From positions 1-6,073 of the forward strand of contig JAHEJF010000130.1 of NCBI GenBank assembly GCA_024639025.1: DNA of 6,073 nucleotides, in the 5' to 3' direction. Below the pieces are notes generated by a model. The model was not told the DNA's origin. It was given only the letters and a program-made list of their open reading frames with translations, and did no database searches. Source of the DNA: Ahrensia sp. GTDB lineage: Bacteria > Pseudomonadota > Alphaproteobacteria > Rhizobiales > Rhizobiaceae. Below are positions 1-6,073 of the stretch, in pieces. How positions within the stretch are numbered: the first letter of the stretch is position 1; each line of letters begins with the position of its first letter. The position numbers and the translations under genes are program-made.

Positions 1-995
1 GACGCAATAATTTTGGAGGCGACGGCATATTGTTCTGCCGTAAGCTTCAGCAGCACCTTGAGCAAATCGACCGCAGCGCTTGTGCCTTCGGGCGATTGCG
101 GGGGGCGAGGAACCTTTGGCAAATCATCACGATCCAAAGCTTTGGCGCGAGCCACGCAATCCAAGATAGCCTGACTGGCGGCAGATTTTTCAAAGCCTTT
201 ATGCAATGTACGCAGCCGGCCCAAGCCCCTGGTATCGACCGGTTGGCTTTGCGCGATCTCGTAAATCGCATCGTCCTTGATGATCCTGTTACGCGGCACA
301 TTTTTTTCGCGCGCCTGGCTTTCACGCCATTGCGCCAAGTTTTTCAAGATTGCAAATTCGATGGGTTTCTTGATGCGTAGTTTGAGCCGCTTCCAGGCAT
401 CTTCCGGTGCCGGGTCGTAAGTTTCCGGGGCAGTCAGAACGGCCATTTCCTCGGTCACCCAGTGGGCTCGCTTCTCTTCTTCCAATTTGGCCTGAAGATG
501 TTTGTACACGTCACGCAAATGCGTGACATCGGCCAGCGCGTATTCCAGCTGCTTCTCGCTCAACGGCCGCAACTTCCAATTGGTGAAACGCAGCGATTTG
601 TCGATATGCCCGCCGGATATCCGCTTCACCAACTGGTCATAGGCAATTGAATCGCCGAAGCCGCACACCATCGCAGCCACTTGGCTGTCAAACATTGGCT
701 CAGGTATGTTCCCGGTCAGTTTGAAGAAAATCTCTACATCCTGGCGTGCGGCATGAAAAACCTTGGTCGTTGTTCTGTCAGCCATCAATGCGTGCAACGG
801 ATCCAGATCAATGCCGTCTGCAAGTGGATCAATCAGAACCGCTTCCTCGTCCGATGCTACCTGAACCAGGCAGAGATCTGGCCAGAAAGTGGTTTCCCGG
901 ACAAATTCGGTATCAACCGTCACATAATCATGGGTCGCCAGGCGTGCGCATACCTCTTTCAGAGTTTGCGTATCGTTGATTGTTTGTAAGCTCAT
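1..995 (-). CDS. rnd: Ribonuclease D, 3'-5' exoribonuclease (C-terminus cut by window edge)
   Basis: RNase D is a cytoplasmic DEDD-family 3'-5' exonuclease that trims the 3' ends of tRNA precursors and other small stable RNAs. Reading the minus strand from ATG at 995 gives 331 residues with no stop before the window edge. The DEDDy catalytic set is visible: D28 and E30 in the DTEF motif (Exo I), D86 in the HAARQDVE motif (Exo II), and Y152 and D156 in the YALAD motif (Exo III). An HRDC-like helical domain follows at about residues 200-290, containing RNRIIKDDAIYEIA. The family usually has about 375-390 residues, so roughly 50 are missing beyond position 1. The next Met is M71, after Exo I, so the start at 995 is forced. 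The Shine-Dalgarno is weak (GAG a few bases upstream). The gene is divergent from aspS. I saw no internal stop or frameshift. Confidence 0.93.
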   Translation of the reverse strand, partial: MSLQTINDTQTLKEVCARLATHDYVTVDTEFVRETTFWPDLCLVQVASDEEAVLIDPLADGIDLDPLHALMADRTTTKVFHAARQDVEIFFKLTGNIPEPMFDSQVAAMVCGFGDSIAYDQLVKRISGGHIDKSLRFTNWKLRPLSEKQLEYALADVTHLRDVYKHLQAKLEEEKRAHWVTEEMAVLTAPETYDPAPEDAWKRLKLRIKKPIEFAILKNLAQWRESQAREKNVPRNRIIKDDAIYEIAQSQPVDTRGLGRLRTLHKGFEKSAASQAILDCVARAKALDRDDLPKVPRPPQSPEGTSAAVDLLKVLLKLTAEQYAVASKIIA

Positions 996-1044
996 AGCTC
1001 GAGGTCTTTAACGAAGCTTGATGCGAATGTCGAACCGTTTGGCA

Positions 1045-1070
1045 TTGTCATGGCGATTCAAGCCTGACAA
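1045..1070. repeat. Imperfect inverted repeat in the rnd/aspS divergent intergenic region
   Basis: TTGTCA-T-GGC and GCC-TGACAA face each other across a 7-base spacer (GATTCAA). This gives a 9-bp dyad with one bulged T. It lies in the 196-bp region between the divergent rnd and aspS starts, about 50 bases upstream of rnd and about 120 upstream of aspS. It could be an operator, or the TTGTCA half-sites could act as -35 elements for either gene. However, I found no good -10 hexamer 16-18 bases from either half-site. No T tract follows, so it is not a terminator. The dyad is plain in the sequence; any regulatory role is a guess. Confidence 0.35.
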
Positions 1071-1177
1071 TTGCGAAATCATTACAAATTGCCGCCAAAA
1101 TGTGCTTTTCCCAACAGCTTCATTGCATTGTCGGCAAAGCTGAATTAAGCGGTCCTCTCAAACAAATCAAAAGCATT

Positions 1178-1182
1178 GAAGG
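1178..1182 (+). promoter_or_regulatory. Ribosome binding site of aspS
   Basis: GAAGG lies 9 bases before the ATG at 1192 and supports that start. The open frame begins at this ATG, and the protein starts with MHRYRSH, a form typical of alphaproteobacterial AspRS. I could not identify a convincing -35/-10 pair for aspS in 996-1177. Confidence 0.7.
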
Positions 1183-1191
1183 CATTTCATC

Positions 1192-2991
1192 ATGCACCGT
1201 TATCGCAGTCATAACTGTGGCGCACTACGCAAGTCTGACGCCGGCAACACAACACGTCTGTCCGGTTGGGTCCACCGTGTTCGCGACCATGGTGGCGTGC
1301 TGTTTATCGACCTGCGCGACCATTATGGTATTACCCAGGTGGTCGCCGATCCGGACTCGCCCAGCTTTTCGACTGCAGAGCAGGTCCGTGGTGAATGGGT
1401 GATCCGCATCGACGGCGATGTTAAGCCGCGCAGCGACGACACTGTGAACCCCAATCTTCCCACAGGGGATATCGAGGTCTACGCTCGCGAAATCGAAGTG
1501 CTGTCGAAAGCCGAAGAGCTGCCATTGCCAGTTTTTGGCGAGCCTGATTATCCTGAAGACATTCGCCTCAAATACCGCTTCCTAGATTTGCGCCGGGAAA
1601 GCTTGCACAGCAACATCATGCAGCGCACACGCATCATCGCCAAAATGCGCGAAGAGATGACCAAGATCGGATTCACAGAGTTTTCTACGCCAATTCTGAC
1701 AGCGTCTTCGCCCGAAGGCGCGCGTGACTTTCTTGTGCCGAGCCGTATTCATGGCGGAGAGTTTTATGCCCTGCCGCAGGCACCTCAGCAATACAAGCAG
1801 CTCATCATGATGAGCGGTTTTGACCGCTATTTCCAAATCGCGCCCTGTTTCCGCGATGAAGACCCCCGTGCAGATCGTTTGCCTGGTGAATTTTACCAGC
1901 TCGATCTGGAAATGAGTTTTATTGAGCTGGAAGATATTTTCGACACCATGGAACCGGTAATGCGCAACGTTTTTAAAGCATTTGCCGGTGACAAACCTGT
2001 AACCGGGCAATTCCGCCGCATCGCCTATGATGATGCCATCCGAATGTATGGCACCGACAAGCCCGATCTGCGCAATCCGATTGTGATGCAGGATGTGTCA
2101 GAGCATTTCCGCGGATCTGGATTCGGCGTTTTTGCCGGTATTCTGGATGCTGATCCAAGCCACCAAGTGTGGGCCATCCCTGTAAAGGGCGCAGGTAGCC
2201 GCAAGCATTGTGACCGGATGAATTCCTGGGCACAGAACGAAGGCCAGCCAGGTATGGGTTATATATTCTGGCGTGAGTTGGAGGGCAAATTCGACGCCGC
2301 GGGTCCGATTGCCAAGAATATTGGTGGCGAACGCACCGAGGCCCTGCGGCAACAGCTCGGCTTGGAGCTGGGCGATGCGGTCTTCTTTGCTGCCGGCGAT
2401 CCTGAGAAATTTGCAAGCTTTGCTGGTGCTGCACGCCAGAAGGCCGGAGAAGAGGGCGGTCTGATCGACGAAGATCGTTTTGAACTGTGTTGGATTGTCG
2501 ACTTCCCATTTTATGAGTGGGATGAAGAAAACAAGAAGGTCGACTTTGCGCACAATCCGTTTTCCATGCCTCAGGGCGGCAAGGAAGCGCTGGATGCGGC
2601 AACCACGCAAGAGCAACAGCTCGAACTCAAGGCCTACCAGTATGATTTGGTTTGCAACGGGTTTGAGATTGCCTCAGGCGGTATCCGAAACCACTTGCCC
2701 GACACCATGGTGAAGGCATTCGAATATGCCGGCTTGTCCAAGGATGTGGTTGAAGAACGTTTTGGTGGCCTCTACCGCGCTTTCCAATATGGCGCACCGC
2801 CCCATGGCGGCATGGGCGCAGGTGTTGATCGCATCGTCATGCTGCTGGTTGGCGCAAAAAACCTGCGCGAAATCACCATGTTCCCGATGAATCAGCAAGC
2901 CAGGGATTTGCTGATGGGCGCGCCCAGTGAAGTTGATAACACGCAGTTGCGCGAACTAAATCTGCGCGTGATTCCAACTGTAAAAGACTGA
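1192..2991 (+). CDS. aspS: Aspartate--tRNA ligase, bacterial type, probably non-discriminating (Asp/Asn)
   Basis: This cytoplasmic class IIb synthetase activates aspartate with ATP and loads it onto tRNA. The 599 residues match the usual bacterial length of about 590-600. In order: an N-terminal OB-fold anticodon-binding domain (about 1-105, with [11 protein letters not shown] at 25-35); the catalytic core with the motif 1 region near 160 and TPEGARD-like SPEGARD; motif 2 [10 protein letters not shown] at 220-229; a bacterial GAD-type insertion at about 290-420; then the core again with [10 protein letters not shown] and motif 3 [14 protein letters not shown] at 534-547. H33, in RDHGG, is the residue type associated with non-discriminating AspRS; E. 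coli, a discriminating enzyme, has Leu there. This suggests the enzyme also makes Asp-tRNA(Asn) for GatCAB to amidate, which is an inference from one signature. The gene has a good ribosome binding site and ends just before a strong hairpin terminator, so it is probably monocistronic. Confidence 0.97.
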   Translation: MHRYRSHNCGALRKSDAGNTTRLSGWVHRVRDHGGVLFIDLRDHYGITQVVADPDSPSFSTAEQVRGEWVIRIDGDVKPRSDDTVNPNLPTGDIEVYAREIEVLSKAEELPLPVFGEPDYPEDIRLKYRFLDLRRESLHSNIMQRTRIIAKMREEMTKIGFTEFSTPILTASSPEGARDFLVPSRIHGGEFYALPQAPQQYKQLIMMSGFDRYFQIAPCFRDEDPRADRLPGEFYQLDLEMSFIELEDIFDTMEPVMRNVFKAFAGDKPVTGQFRRIAYDDAIRMYGTDKPDLRNPIVMQDVSEHFRGSGFGVFAGILDADPSHQVWAIPVKGAGSRKHCDRMNSWAQNEGQPGMGYIFWRELEGKFDAAGPIAKNIGGERTEALRQQLGLELGDAVFFAAGDPEKFASFAGAARQKAGEEGGLIDEDRFELCWIVDFPFYEWDEENKKVDFAHNPFSMPQGGKEALDAATTQEQQLELKAYQYDLVCNGFEIASGGIRNHLPDTMVKAFEYAGLSKDVVEERFGGLYRAFQYGAPPHGGMGAGVDRIVMLLVGAKNLREITMFPMNQQARDLLMGAPSEVDNTQLRELNLRVIPTVKD

Positions 2992-3018
2992 TAACAAGAC
3001 TCTGAAACAAAACAAAAA

Positions 3019-3054
3019 AACCCGCAATGCCAAAACATTGCGGGTTAATTTTTT
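3019..3054. terminator. Bidirectional intrinsic terminator between aspS and the convergent gene
   Basis: An 11-bp perfect stem (AACCCGCAATG at 3019-3029 with CATTGCGGGTT at 3036-3046) closes a 6-base loop, CCAAAA. On the plus strand it is followed by AA and six Ts (3049-3054). On the minus strand the bases before the stem read as a T-rich tract, because 3008-3020 is almost all A. The hairpin starts 27 bases after the aspS stop and lies just past the stop of the minus-strand gene ending at 3067. It can therefore end transcription from both sides. Confidence 0.93.
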
Positions 3055-3066
3055 ACGTGTCAGCGA

Positions 3067-4239
3067 CTACTGGTTCGCAACCACCGTCACGCTCAACAAG
3101 TCAATCAACGAAGCGGGGTTGCCCGTTGCTGCACCCATGATTTGTGCCATGGGCACAGGCGCTGCTGGCGCAGCAGCAACAGTCAGGTTCATGGGATCAT
3201 CCAGATATTGACCAACAGCCGCTGTGGCTTTGGCGGCAAACTCCGGATGCCCCAACTGACCAAGGCCAATCGGCAGCATGCCCTTGGCCAGCGCAACAGT
3301 GCTTTCCCGGTTCATACCTTGTTGGCTGCCAAAGAAATCGATCAGCCTGCCTGTCAGCGAATTGTCATCGACAGAGATCGAAATGCCCTGAACATCAAGC
3401 TGTTGCATTAGGCCAAGCATGGCCATGCCCATGGCTTGCTCATTGCCCTTCATGGTCTTTTGCATTTCCTGCATGCCGGCCACCAATTGCGGTGTGTATC
3501 CGCCGATTTTCAAAGTAAACGACAGATCGGCCGCATCGGTTGCCGAGATTTTAAAAGGCTCGATCGCGGTCAGTCCGCTGTCAGTATCCCAGGTGCCGGC
3601 TGCGGTGATGTTGCCGCTGATTGTTTCGTAACCCAGCGCACTCATGGTCGCTTTTGCCTGCGGATTGGGTGCGCTGGAAAAATCAATCGTCATGTCATTG
3701 AAACTCATGTCGAATTCCATTGTGCCACCGGGCTCGTAGGGCGAAATATTGACCTCCCCGCCACTCACGGCAAAGGCTGTATTGCCGCCGGGCCCAATGT
3801 TGAATTCACCGAATTCAATGCGGCGATAAATCGTGCCTTTCAGCAGCGGGTCTGTTTCAGTTGCACCGGCGATGAAATACCCCTCAATCAGGGCGCCGGC
3901 AAAATTGATAGTCATGCCTTCGGCATCGGATTGAAACTGTGGAATGGCCATGCGCGAAACCACATATCCATCATTGGGCGCATCAACCACCCCCTGCAGG
4001 GCAAATTGATCAAACTCGAATGATTCCCCTTCACCTACGCCCAATCGAACGCCAGATAGCAGGATATTATCTGAACCATCGTTGACCGCGCTGTCCGCAG
4101 TCAGCTCAAGCCCCTGCAACTCAAGTTGTGCTGCAAGGCGGGCAAGCACGTCTTGTGCGTCCACGGCGGCGAACGCAGACGTGGCCATCACCGAGATAAT
4201 CGCTGTAGCAGCGCTCGTCTTCAAAATTGTCTGAAACAT
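3067..4239 (-). CDS. Exported protein of unknown function with signal peptide
   Basis: I do not recognise this 390-residue protein. The start chosen is ATG at 4239. It gives a clear Sec signal peptide (MFQTILKTSAATAIIS..., cleavage probable after AFA at residue 24), and AGAGGA lies 12 bases upstream. An in-frame TTG at 4335 would bury the signal behind 32 residues and is unlikely. No lipobox and no further membrane segment are visible, so the mature protein should be soluble in the periplasm or outside the cell. It has no cysteine, is acidic, and has short alternating polar/hydrophobic stretches rich in Gly, Asn, Thr and Phe (about 55-250) that suggest beta structure. A methionine-rich, probably helical segment follows (256-280), then an Ala/Pro linker (355-363) and a C-terminal IDLLSVTVVANQ. 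The overall plan recalls alphaproteobacterial exported DUF proteins such as DUF2125, but I cannot assign it. It lies downstream of rluA on the same strand. Confidence 0.8.
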   Translation of the reverse strand: MFQTILKTSAATAIISVMATSAFAAVDAQDVLARLAAQLELQGLELTADSAVNDGSDNILLSGVRLGVGEGESFEFDQFALQGVVDAPNDGYVVSRMAIPQFQSDAEGMTINFAGALIEGYFIAGATETDPLLKGTIYRRIEFGEFNIGPGGNTAFAVSGGEVNISPYEPGGTMEFDMSFNDMTIDFSSAPNPQAKATMSALGYETISGNITAAGTWDTDSGLTAIEPFKISATDAADLSFTLKIGGYTPQLVAGMQEMQKTMKGNEQAMGMAMLGLMQQLDVQGISISVDDNSLTGRLIDFFGSQQGMNRESTVALAKGMLPIGLGQLGHPEFAAKATAAVGQYLDDPMNLTVAAAPAAPVPMAQIMGAATGNPASLIDLLSVTVVANQ

Positions 4240-4395
4240 ATTGATAGGAATTCCTCTGTTTGCTGCTTTGATCGCGCAGATTTTTAACGTGCCCACTCCT
4301 AGGGGCAAGGATACGCCAAGATTCGGAGCCTGCAACCCAATTGTGGAGTAATGTTGTGGTGATCGACCGGCATTGTCATCAAGCCGTTAACAAGA
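4240..4395. other. Intergenic region between rluA and the exported-protein gene
   Basis: These 156 bases separate two genes on the minus strand. AGAGGA at 4257-4252 (minus) is the likely ribosome binding site of the downstream gene. A short hairpin, TGCCC/GGGCA with an 8-base loop (4290-4307), lies upstream of it. It has no adjacent T tract in the direction of rluA transcription, so it is a poor terminator. On the minus strand TTGCCC (4308-4303) followed 16 bases later by TAAAAA is a weak promoter candidate. The spacing suggests the exported-protein gene has its own promoter, but read-through from rluA cannot be excluded. Confidence 0.3.
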
Positions 4396-5088
4396 TCAAA
4401 ACGGGCAGGGGCTCGCAAACGCCATTCTTGTACCGTTGGCAGGATGATCGAAGGCGAGATGAGTGGCGTGCAGACACATACGATTATGGGCATGATAGGC
4501 AGATTCGTGCGCATAGAGCCTGTCGCCAAGGATGGGATGTCCCATTGATGCGCAATGTACCCGCAATTGATGGGTCCGCCCGGATTTTGGTTTTAGCAAC
4601 AAAGTGCTCGTTTCGCCGTTTGTCGATTTCAGATGCCATAGGGTTACTGCGCTCTTGCCCTGATCATGATCGACAAGTTGCCGGGGACGGTTTGGCCAAT
4701 CGCATCTCAGCGGCAGATCAATCTCGCCCTCATTGCCTACCGGATTGCCCCAGACACGCGCAACATAGTGCTTTTCGACATGCCGGGTCTCAAACTGGCT
4801 GCCAAGATTGCGACGTGCATCCCGGCTGAGCGCCAGAACAATAAGGCCTGACGTGTCCCAATCCAGGCGATGTGTAATCTCGGCGCCGCCATGATGGGCG
4901 GATGCACGCGATTGAAGACAGTCCTGTGCACCCGCTTGCTTGCCGGGCACAGACAACAGCCCGCTTGGCTTGTCGACAACCAAAATTTCGTTGTCCTGAT
5001 AGATGATCGCCAGCGGCTCGGATGGCGGCTGATAGGGCGGAACAGGTCGCCCGAAAACGGGAAGGTGGACTGTTTGCATAAATTTCAC
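4396..5088 (-). CDS. rluA: Dual-specificity pseudouridine synthase RluA
   Basis: RluA-type enzymes convert uridine to pseudouridine. The E. coli enzyme modifies 23S rRNA U746 and U32 of several tRNAs. The 230-residue product carries the family catalytic motif HRLDWDTSG with the nucleophilic aspartate D76. Other matches to E. coli RluA are VVDKPSGLLSVPG (37-49), YVARVWG (108-114), LPLRCDWPNRPRQ (125-137), GRTHQLRVH (169-177) and HPILGDR (183-189). These are closer to RluA itself than to RluC or RluD, and there is no N-terminal S4 domain, as expected for RluA. The start used is GTG at 5088, preceded by GCGGA 9 bases upstream. ATG at 5079 is the alternative and would lose only three residues. 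The gene is divergent from the hydrolase gene, with 96 bases between starts. Target sites in this organism are inferred from the family. Confidence 0.93.
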   Translation of the reverse strand: MKFMQTVHLPVFGRPVPPYQPPSEPLAIIYQDNEILVVDKPSGLLSVPGKQAGAQDCLQSRASAHHGGAEITHRLDWDTSGLIVLALSRDARRNLGSQFETRHVEKHYVARVWGNPVGNEGEIDLPLRCDWPNRPRQLVDHDQGKSAVTLWHLKSTNGETSTLLLKPKSGRTHQLRVHCASMGHPILGDRLYAHESAYHAHNRMCLHATHLAFDHPANGTRMAFASPCPF

Positions 5089-5117
5089 GGAATTTTGTCC
5101 GCCATTCTGGCGTTAAA

Positions 5118-5147
5118 TTGTGTGTGTTGCAAGAAAACCCGCTATAT
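5118..5147 (+). promoter_or_regulatory. Candidate promoter for the hydrolase gene
   Basis: TTGTGT (5118-5123), an 18-base spacer and CTATAT (5142-5147) give a weak match to the alphaproteobacterial housekeeping pattern (TTGAC with CTATAT). Transcription would start near 5154, leaving about 30 bases of leader. The -10 sits inside a small inverted repeat, CCGC (5139-5142) and GCGG (5151-5154). Confidence 0.4.
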
Positions 5148-5173
5148 AAGGCGGTGTCGAGGGGACGAATCAA
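5144..5173 (-). promoter_or_regulatory. Candidate promoter for rluA
   Basis: On the minus strand TTGATT (5173-5168), an 18-base spacer and TTATAT (5149-5144) form a plausible promoter reading toward rluA, with a leader of about 50 bases. Its -10 uses the same self-complementary TATATA as the plus-strand candidate, so the two promoters would overlap face to face. Confidence 0.35.
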
Positions 5174-5184
5174 CGCGGGGCGAC

Positions 5185-6048
5185 ATGCATAATTCGCTTA
5201 GGAAGAATCTGAGGTGTGTGCCGACGGCATGGCTGAAACTGGTTTTCGTTTGCCTGGTTGCTGTGGTGATGACCGCGCCAGCGCACGCCATGAAAGTCAA
5301 GGACGGCATCACCTATGCTTCAGGATTGAAGCTGGATGTCTATCAACCCGAGCGCTCCGGTGGCCTGTTTGGGCGCAAGAGGCCGGTTGTTCTGTACATT
5401 CACGGCGGTGGTTGGGTCGTTGGCGATCGCAAGCGCGTCTATAACATGCCGCAATGGCTTACATCCAAAGGCTACGTGTTCGTGGCAATCGATTACCGCA
5501 AGATTCCCAAGACCAACATTGATGGCCAGGTGCGCGATGTGACGGCCGCAATTGCATGGACACGGCGCAACATCCGGCGACATGGTGGCGATCCCAACCG
5601 GATCGTGTTGATGGGCCATTCCGCCGGCGCGCATCTTTCCGCACTGGTGGCGGCGCAAGGCAAGGCATCTGGATTGCGCGGCATCATACCCAACGACGTG
5701 CAGGCCTATGATTTGCTGGCCTACGCGACAAAAAGGGGCTCGATCGGCGCCATGTTTGGCACCGCATTCACCAATGAACCCAAGAACTGGATAAAATGGT
5801 CGCCGGCCACCTATGCCCGCAAGACACGCCGAATGCCGCCGCATTTGATTCTGTATTCCCGCAGTCAGGGCGAGCGTCGTCGATCAATTTCGATTGGCTA
5901 CGCCAATTTGATCAAGGGATTGGGAACACGCACTGAGATCTTTCACGGCACGGCCTATTCGCATGGCGCTATCGCAGCACGACTGGGCAGGAGCGGAGAT
6001 GCCGCAACCAAGGCCATTGAGCGCTTTCTGGAGAAAGTGACCCGGTAA
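5185..6048 (+). CDS. Exported alpha/beta hydrolase, esterase/lipase-like (HGGGW, GHSAG)
   Basis: This predicted carboxylesterase-type alpha/beta hydrolase has 287 residues. A signal peptide (hydrophobic core about 17-30) ends in APAHA, with cleavage probable after residue 35, so it should act in the periplasm or outside. The oxyanion-hole motif HGGGW is at 73-77, the nucleophile motif GHSAG at 144-148 (Ser146), and the probable catalytic histidine is His260 in YSHG. The WSPATYA and PPHLILYS segments fit the BD-FAE / alpha/beta-hydrolase-3 type of fold. Where relatives usually carry the catalytic Asp, after the LILYS strand, this protein reads SRSQGERRR. Glu230 may serve, or the acid lies elsewhere. 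Substrate is unknown. The start is uncertain: ATG 5185 has only GGGG 4 bases upstream, while in-frame GTG 5218 follows AGGAAG by 12 bases and would give a more typical signal length of about 24. The frame extends upstream to 4870, but that part overlaps rluA antisense and is not believed. Confidence 0.88.
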   Translation: MHNSLRKNLRCVPTAWLKLVFVCLVAVVMTAPAHAMKVKDGITYASGLKLDVYQPERSGGLFGRKRPVVLYIHGGGWVVGDRKRVYNMPQWLTSKGYVFVAIDYRKIPKTNIDGQVRDVTAAIAWTRRNIRRHGGDPNRIVLMGHSAGAHLSALVAAQGKASGLRGIIPNDVQAYDLLAYATKRGSIGAMFGTAFTNEPKNWIKWSPATYARKTRRMPPHLILYSRSQGERRRSISIGYANLIKGLGTRTEIFHGTAYSHGAIAARLGRSGDAATKAIERFLEKVTR

Positions 6049-6073
6049 CGGCCGTTCAGAGTCTCAGCTTTCA

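Noticed and set aside
30..989. Several plus-strand open frames over positions 30-989
   Set aside because: They are antisense to rnd, which has all its catalytic motifs intact on the minus strand.
1973..2602. Long minus-strand open frame (209 residues) inside aspS
   Set aside because: It lies wholly antisense to a highly conserved gene; its composition (many Arg, His, Pro, Cys) is typical of a shadow frame, with no recognisable motif.
3436..4023. Plus-strand open frame of 195 residues
   Set aside because: Antisense to the exported-protein gene, no ribosome site, and a composition typical of a shadow frame; the minus-strand frame has a signal peptide and terminator.
4290..4307. Hairpin TGCCC/GGGCA as a terminator for rluA
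   Set aside because: The stem is short and there is no T tract on the correct side; it was kept only as a note on the intergenic region.
4240..4335. TTG start giving a 422-residue exported protein
   Set aside because: It buries a good signal peptide behind 32 residues and has a rare start codon without a clear ribosome site; ATG 4239 fits better.
4369..4379. GGCATTGTCAT, also present at 1041-1051, both intergenic
   Set aside because: Several shared 11-mers are expected by chance in 6 kb, and no longer similarity flanks the two copies.
4870..5184. Upstream extension of the hydrolase reading frame (392 residues in all)
   Set aside because: The extra 105 residues run antisense through rluA and its promoter region, and they would place the signal peptide in the middle of the protein.
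6047..6056. Palindrome AACGGCCGTT overlapping the hydrolase stop codon
   Set aside because: A 10-bp palindrome with no loop and no T tract has little support as a terminator, and the window ends before the context can be judged.

Overview
The window looks like ordinary chromosomal DNA from an alphaproteobacterium, most likely Hyphomicrobiales (Rhizobiales) or a close relative. I base this on the AspRS, which has the alphaproteobacterial form of the class II motifs, on the divergent rnd/aspS pair, and on the HRDC-type RNase D. These are family-level resemblances recognised by eye; no search was run. Base composition and codon use look even across the window, and I see no insertion sequence, integrase, tRNA, rRNA or CRISPR array.

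Layout, left to right: (1) positions 1-995, minus strand: 5' part of rnd (ribonuclease D), with its C-terminus cut off by the window edge. (2) 996-1191: divergent intergenic region with an imperfect inverted repeat. (3) 1192-2991, plus: complete aspS, with a residue signature suggesting a non-discriminating Asp-tRNA(Asp/Asn) ligase. (4) 3019-3054: a strong hairpin with T tracts on both strands, i.e. a bidirectional terminator between convergent genes. (5) 3067-4239, minus: an unrecognised protein with a signal peptide. (6) 4396-5088, minus: rluA (pseudouridine synthase). (7) 5089-5184: compact divergent promoter region around a palindromic TATATA. (8) 5185-6048, plus: an exported alpha/beta hydrolase of the HGGGW/GHSAG esterase type. 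The last 25 bases hold nothing I can assign. No gene-free stretch exceeds 300 bases.

Three of the five genes (rnd, aspS, rluA) act on RNA, and all three can act on tRNA: 3' trimming, aspartylation, and pseudouridylation of the anticodon loop. The other two encode proteins predicted to leave the cytoplasm. I see no evidence of a new defence, mobile or biosynthetic system. The points most worth a second look are the AspRS specificity signature, the unassigned exported protein, and the hydrolase, whose catalytic acid is unclear.
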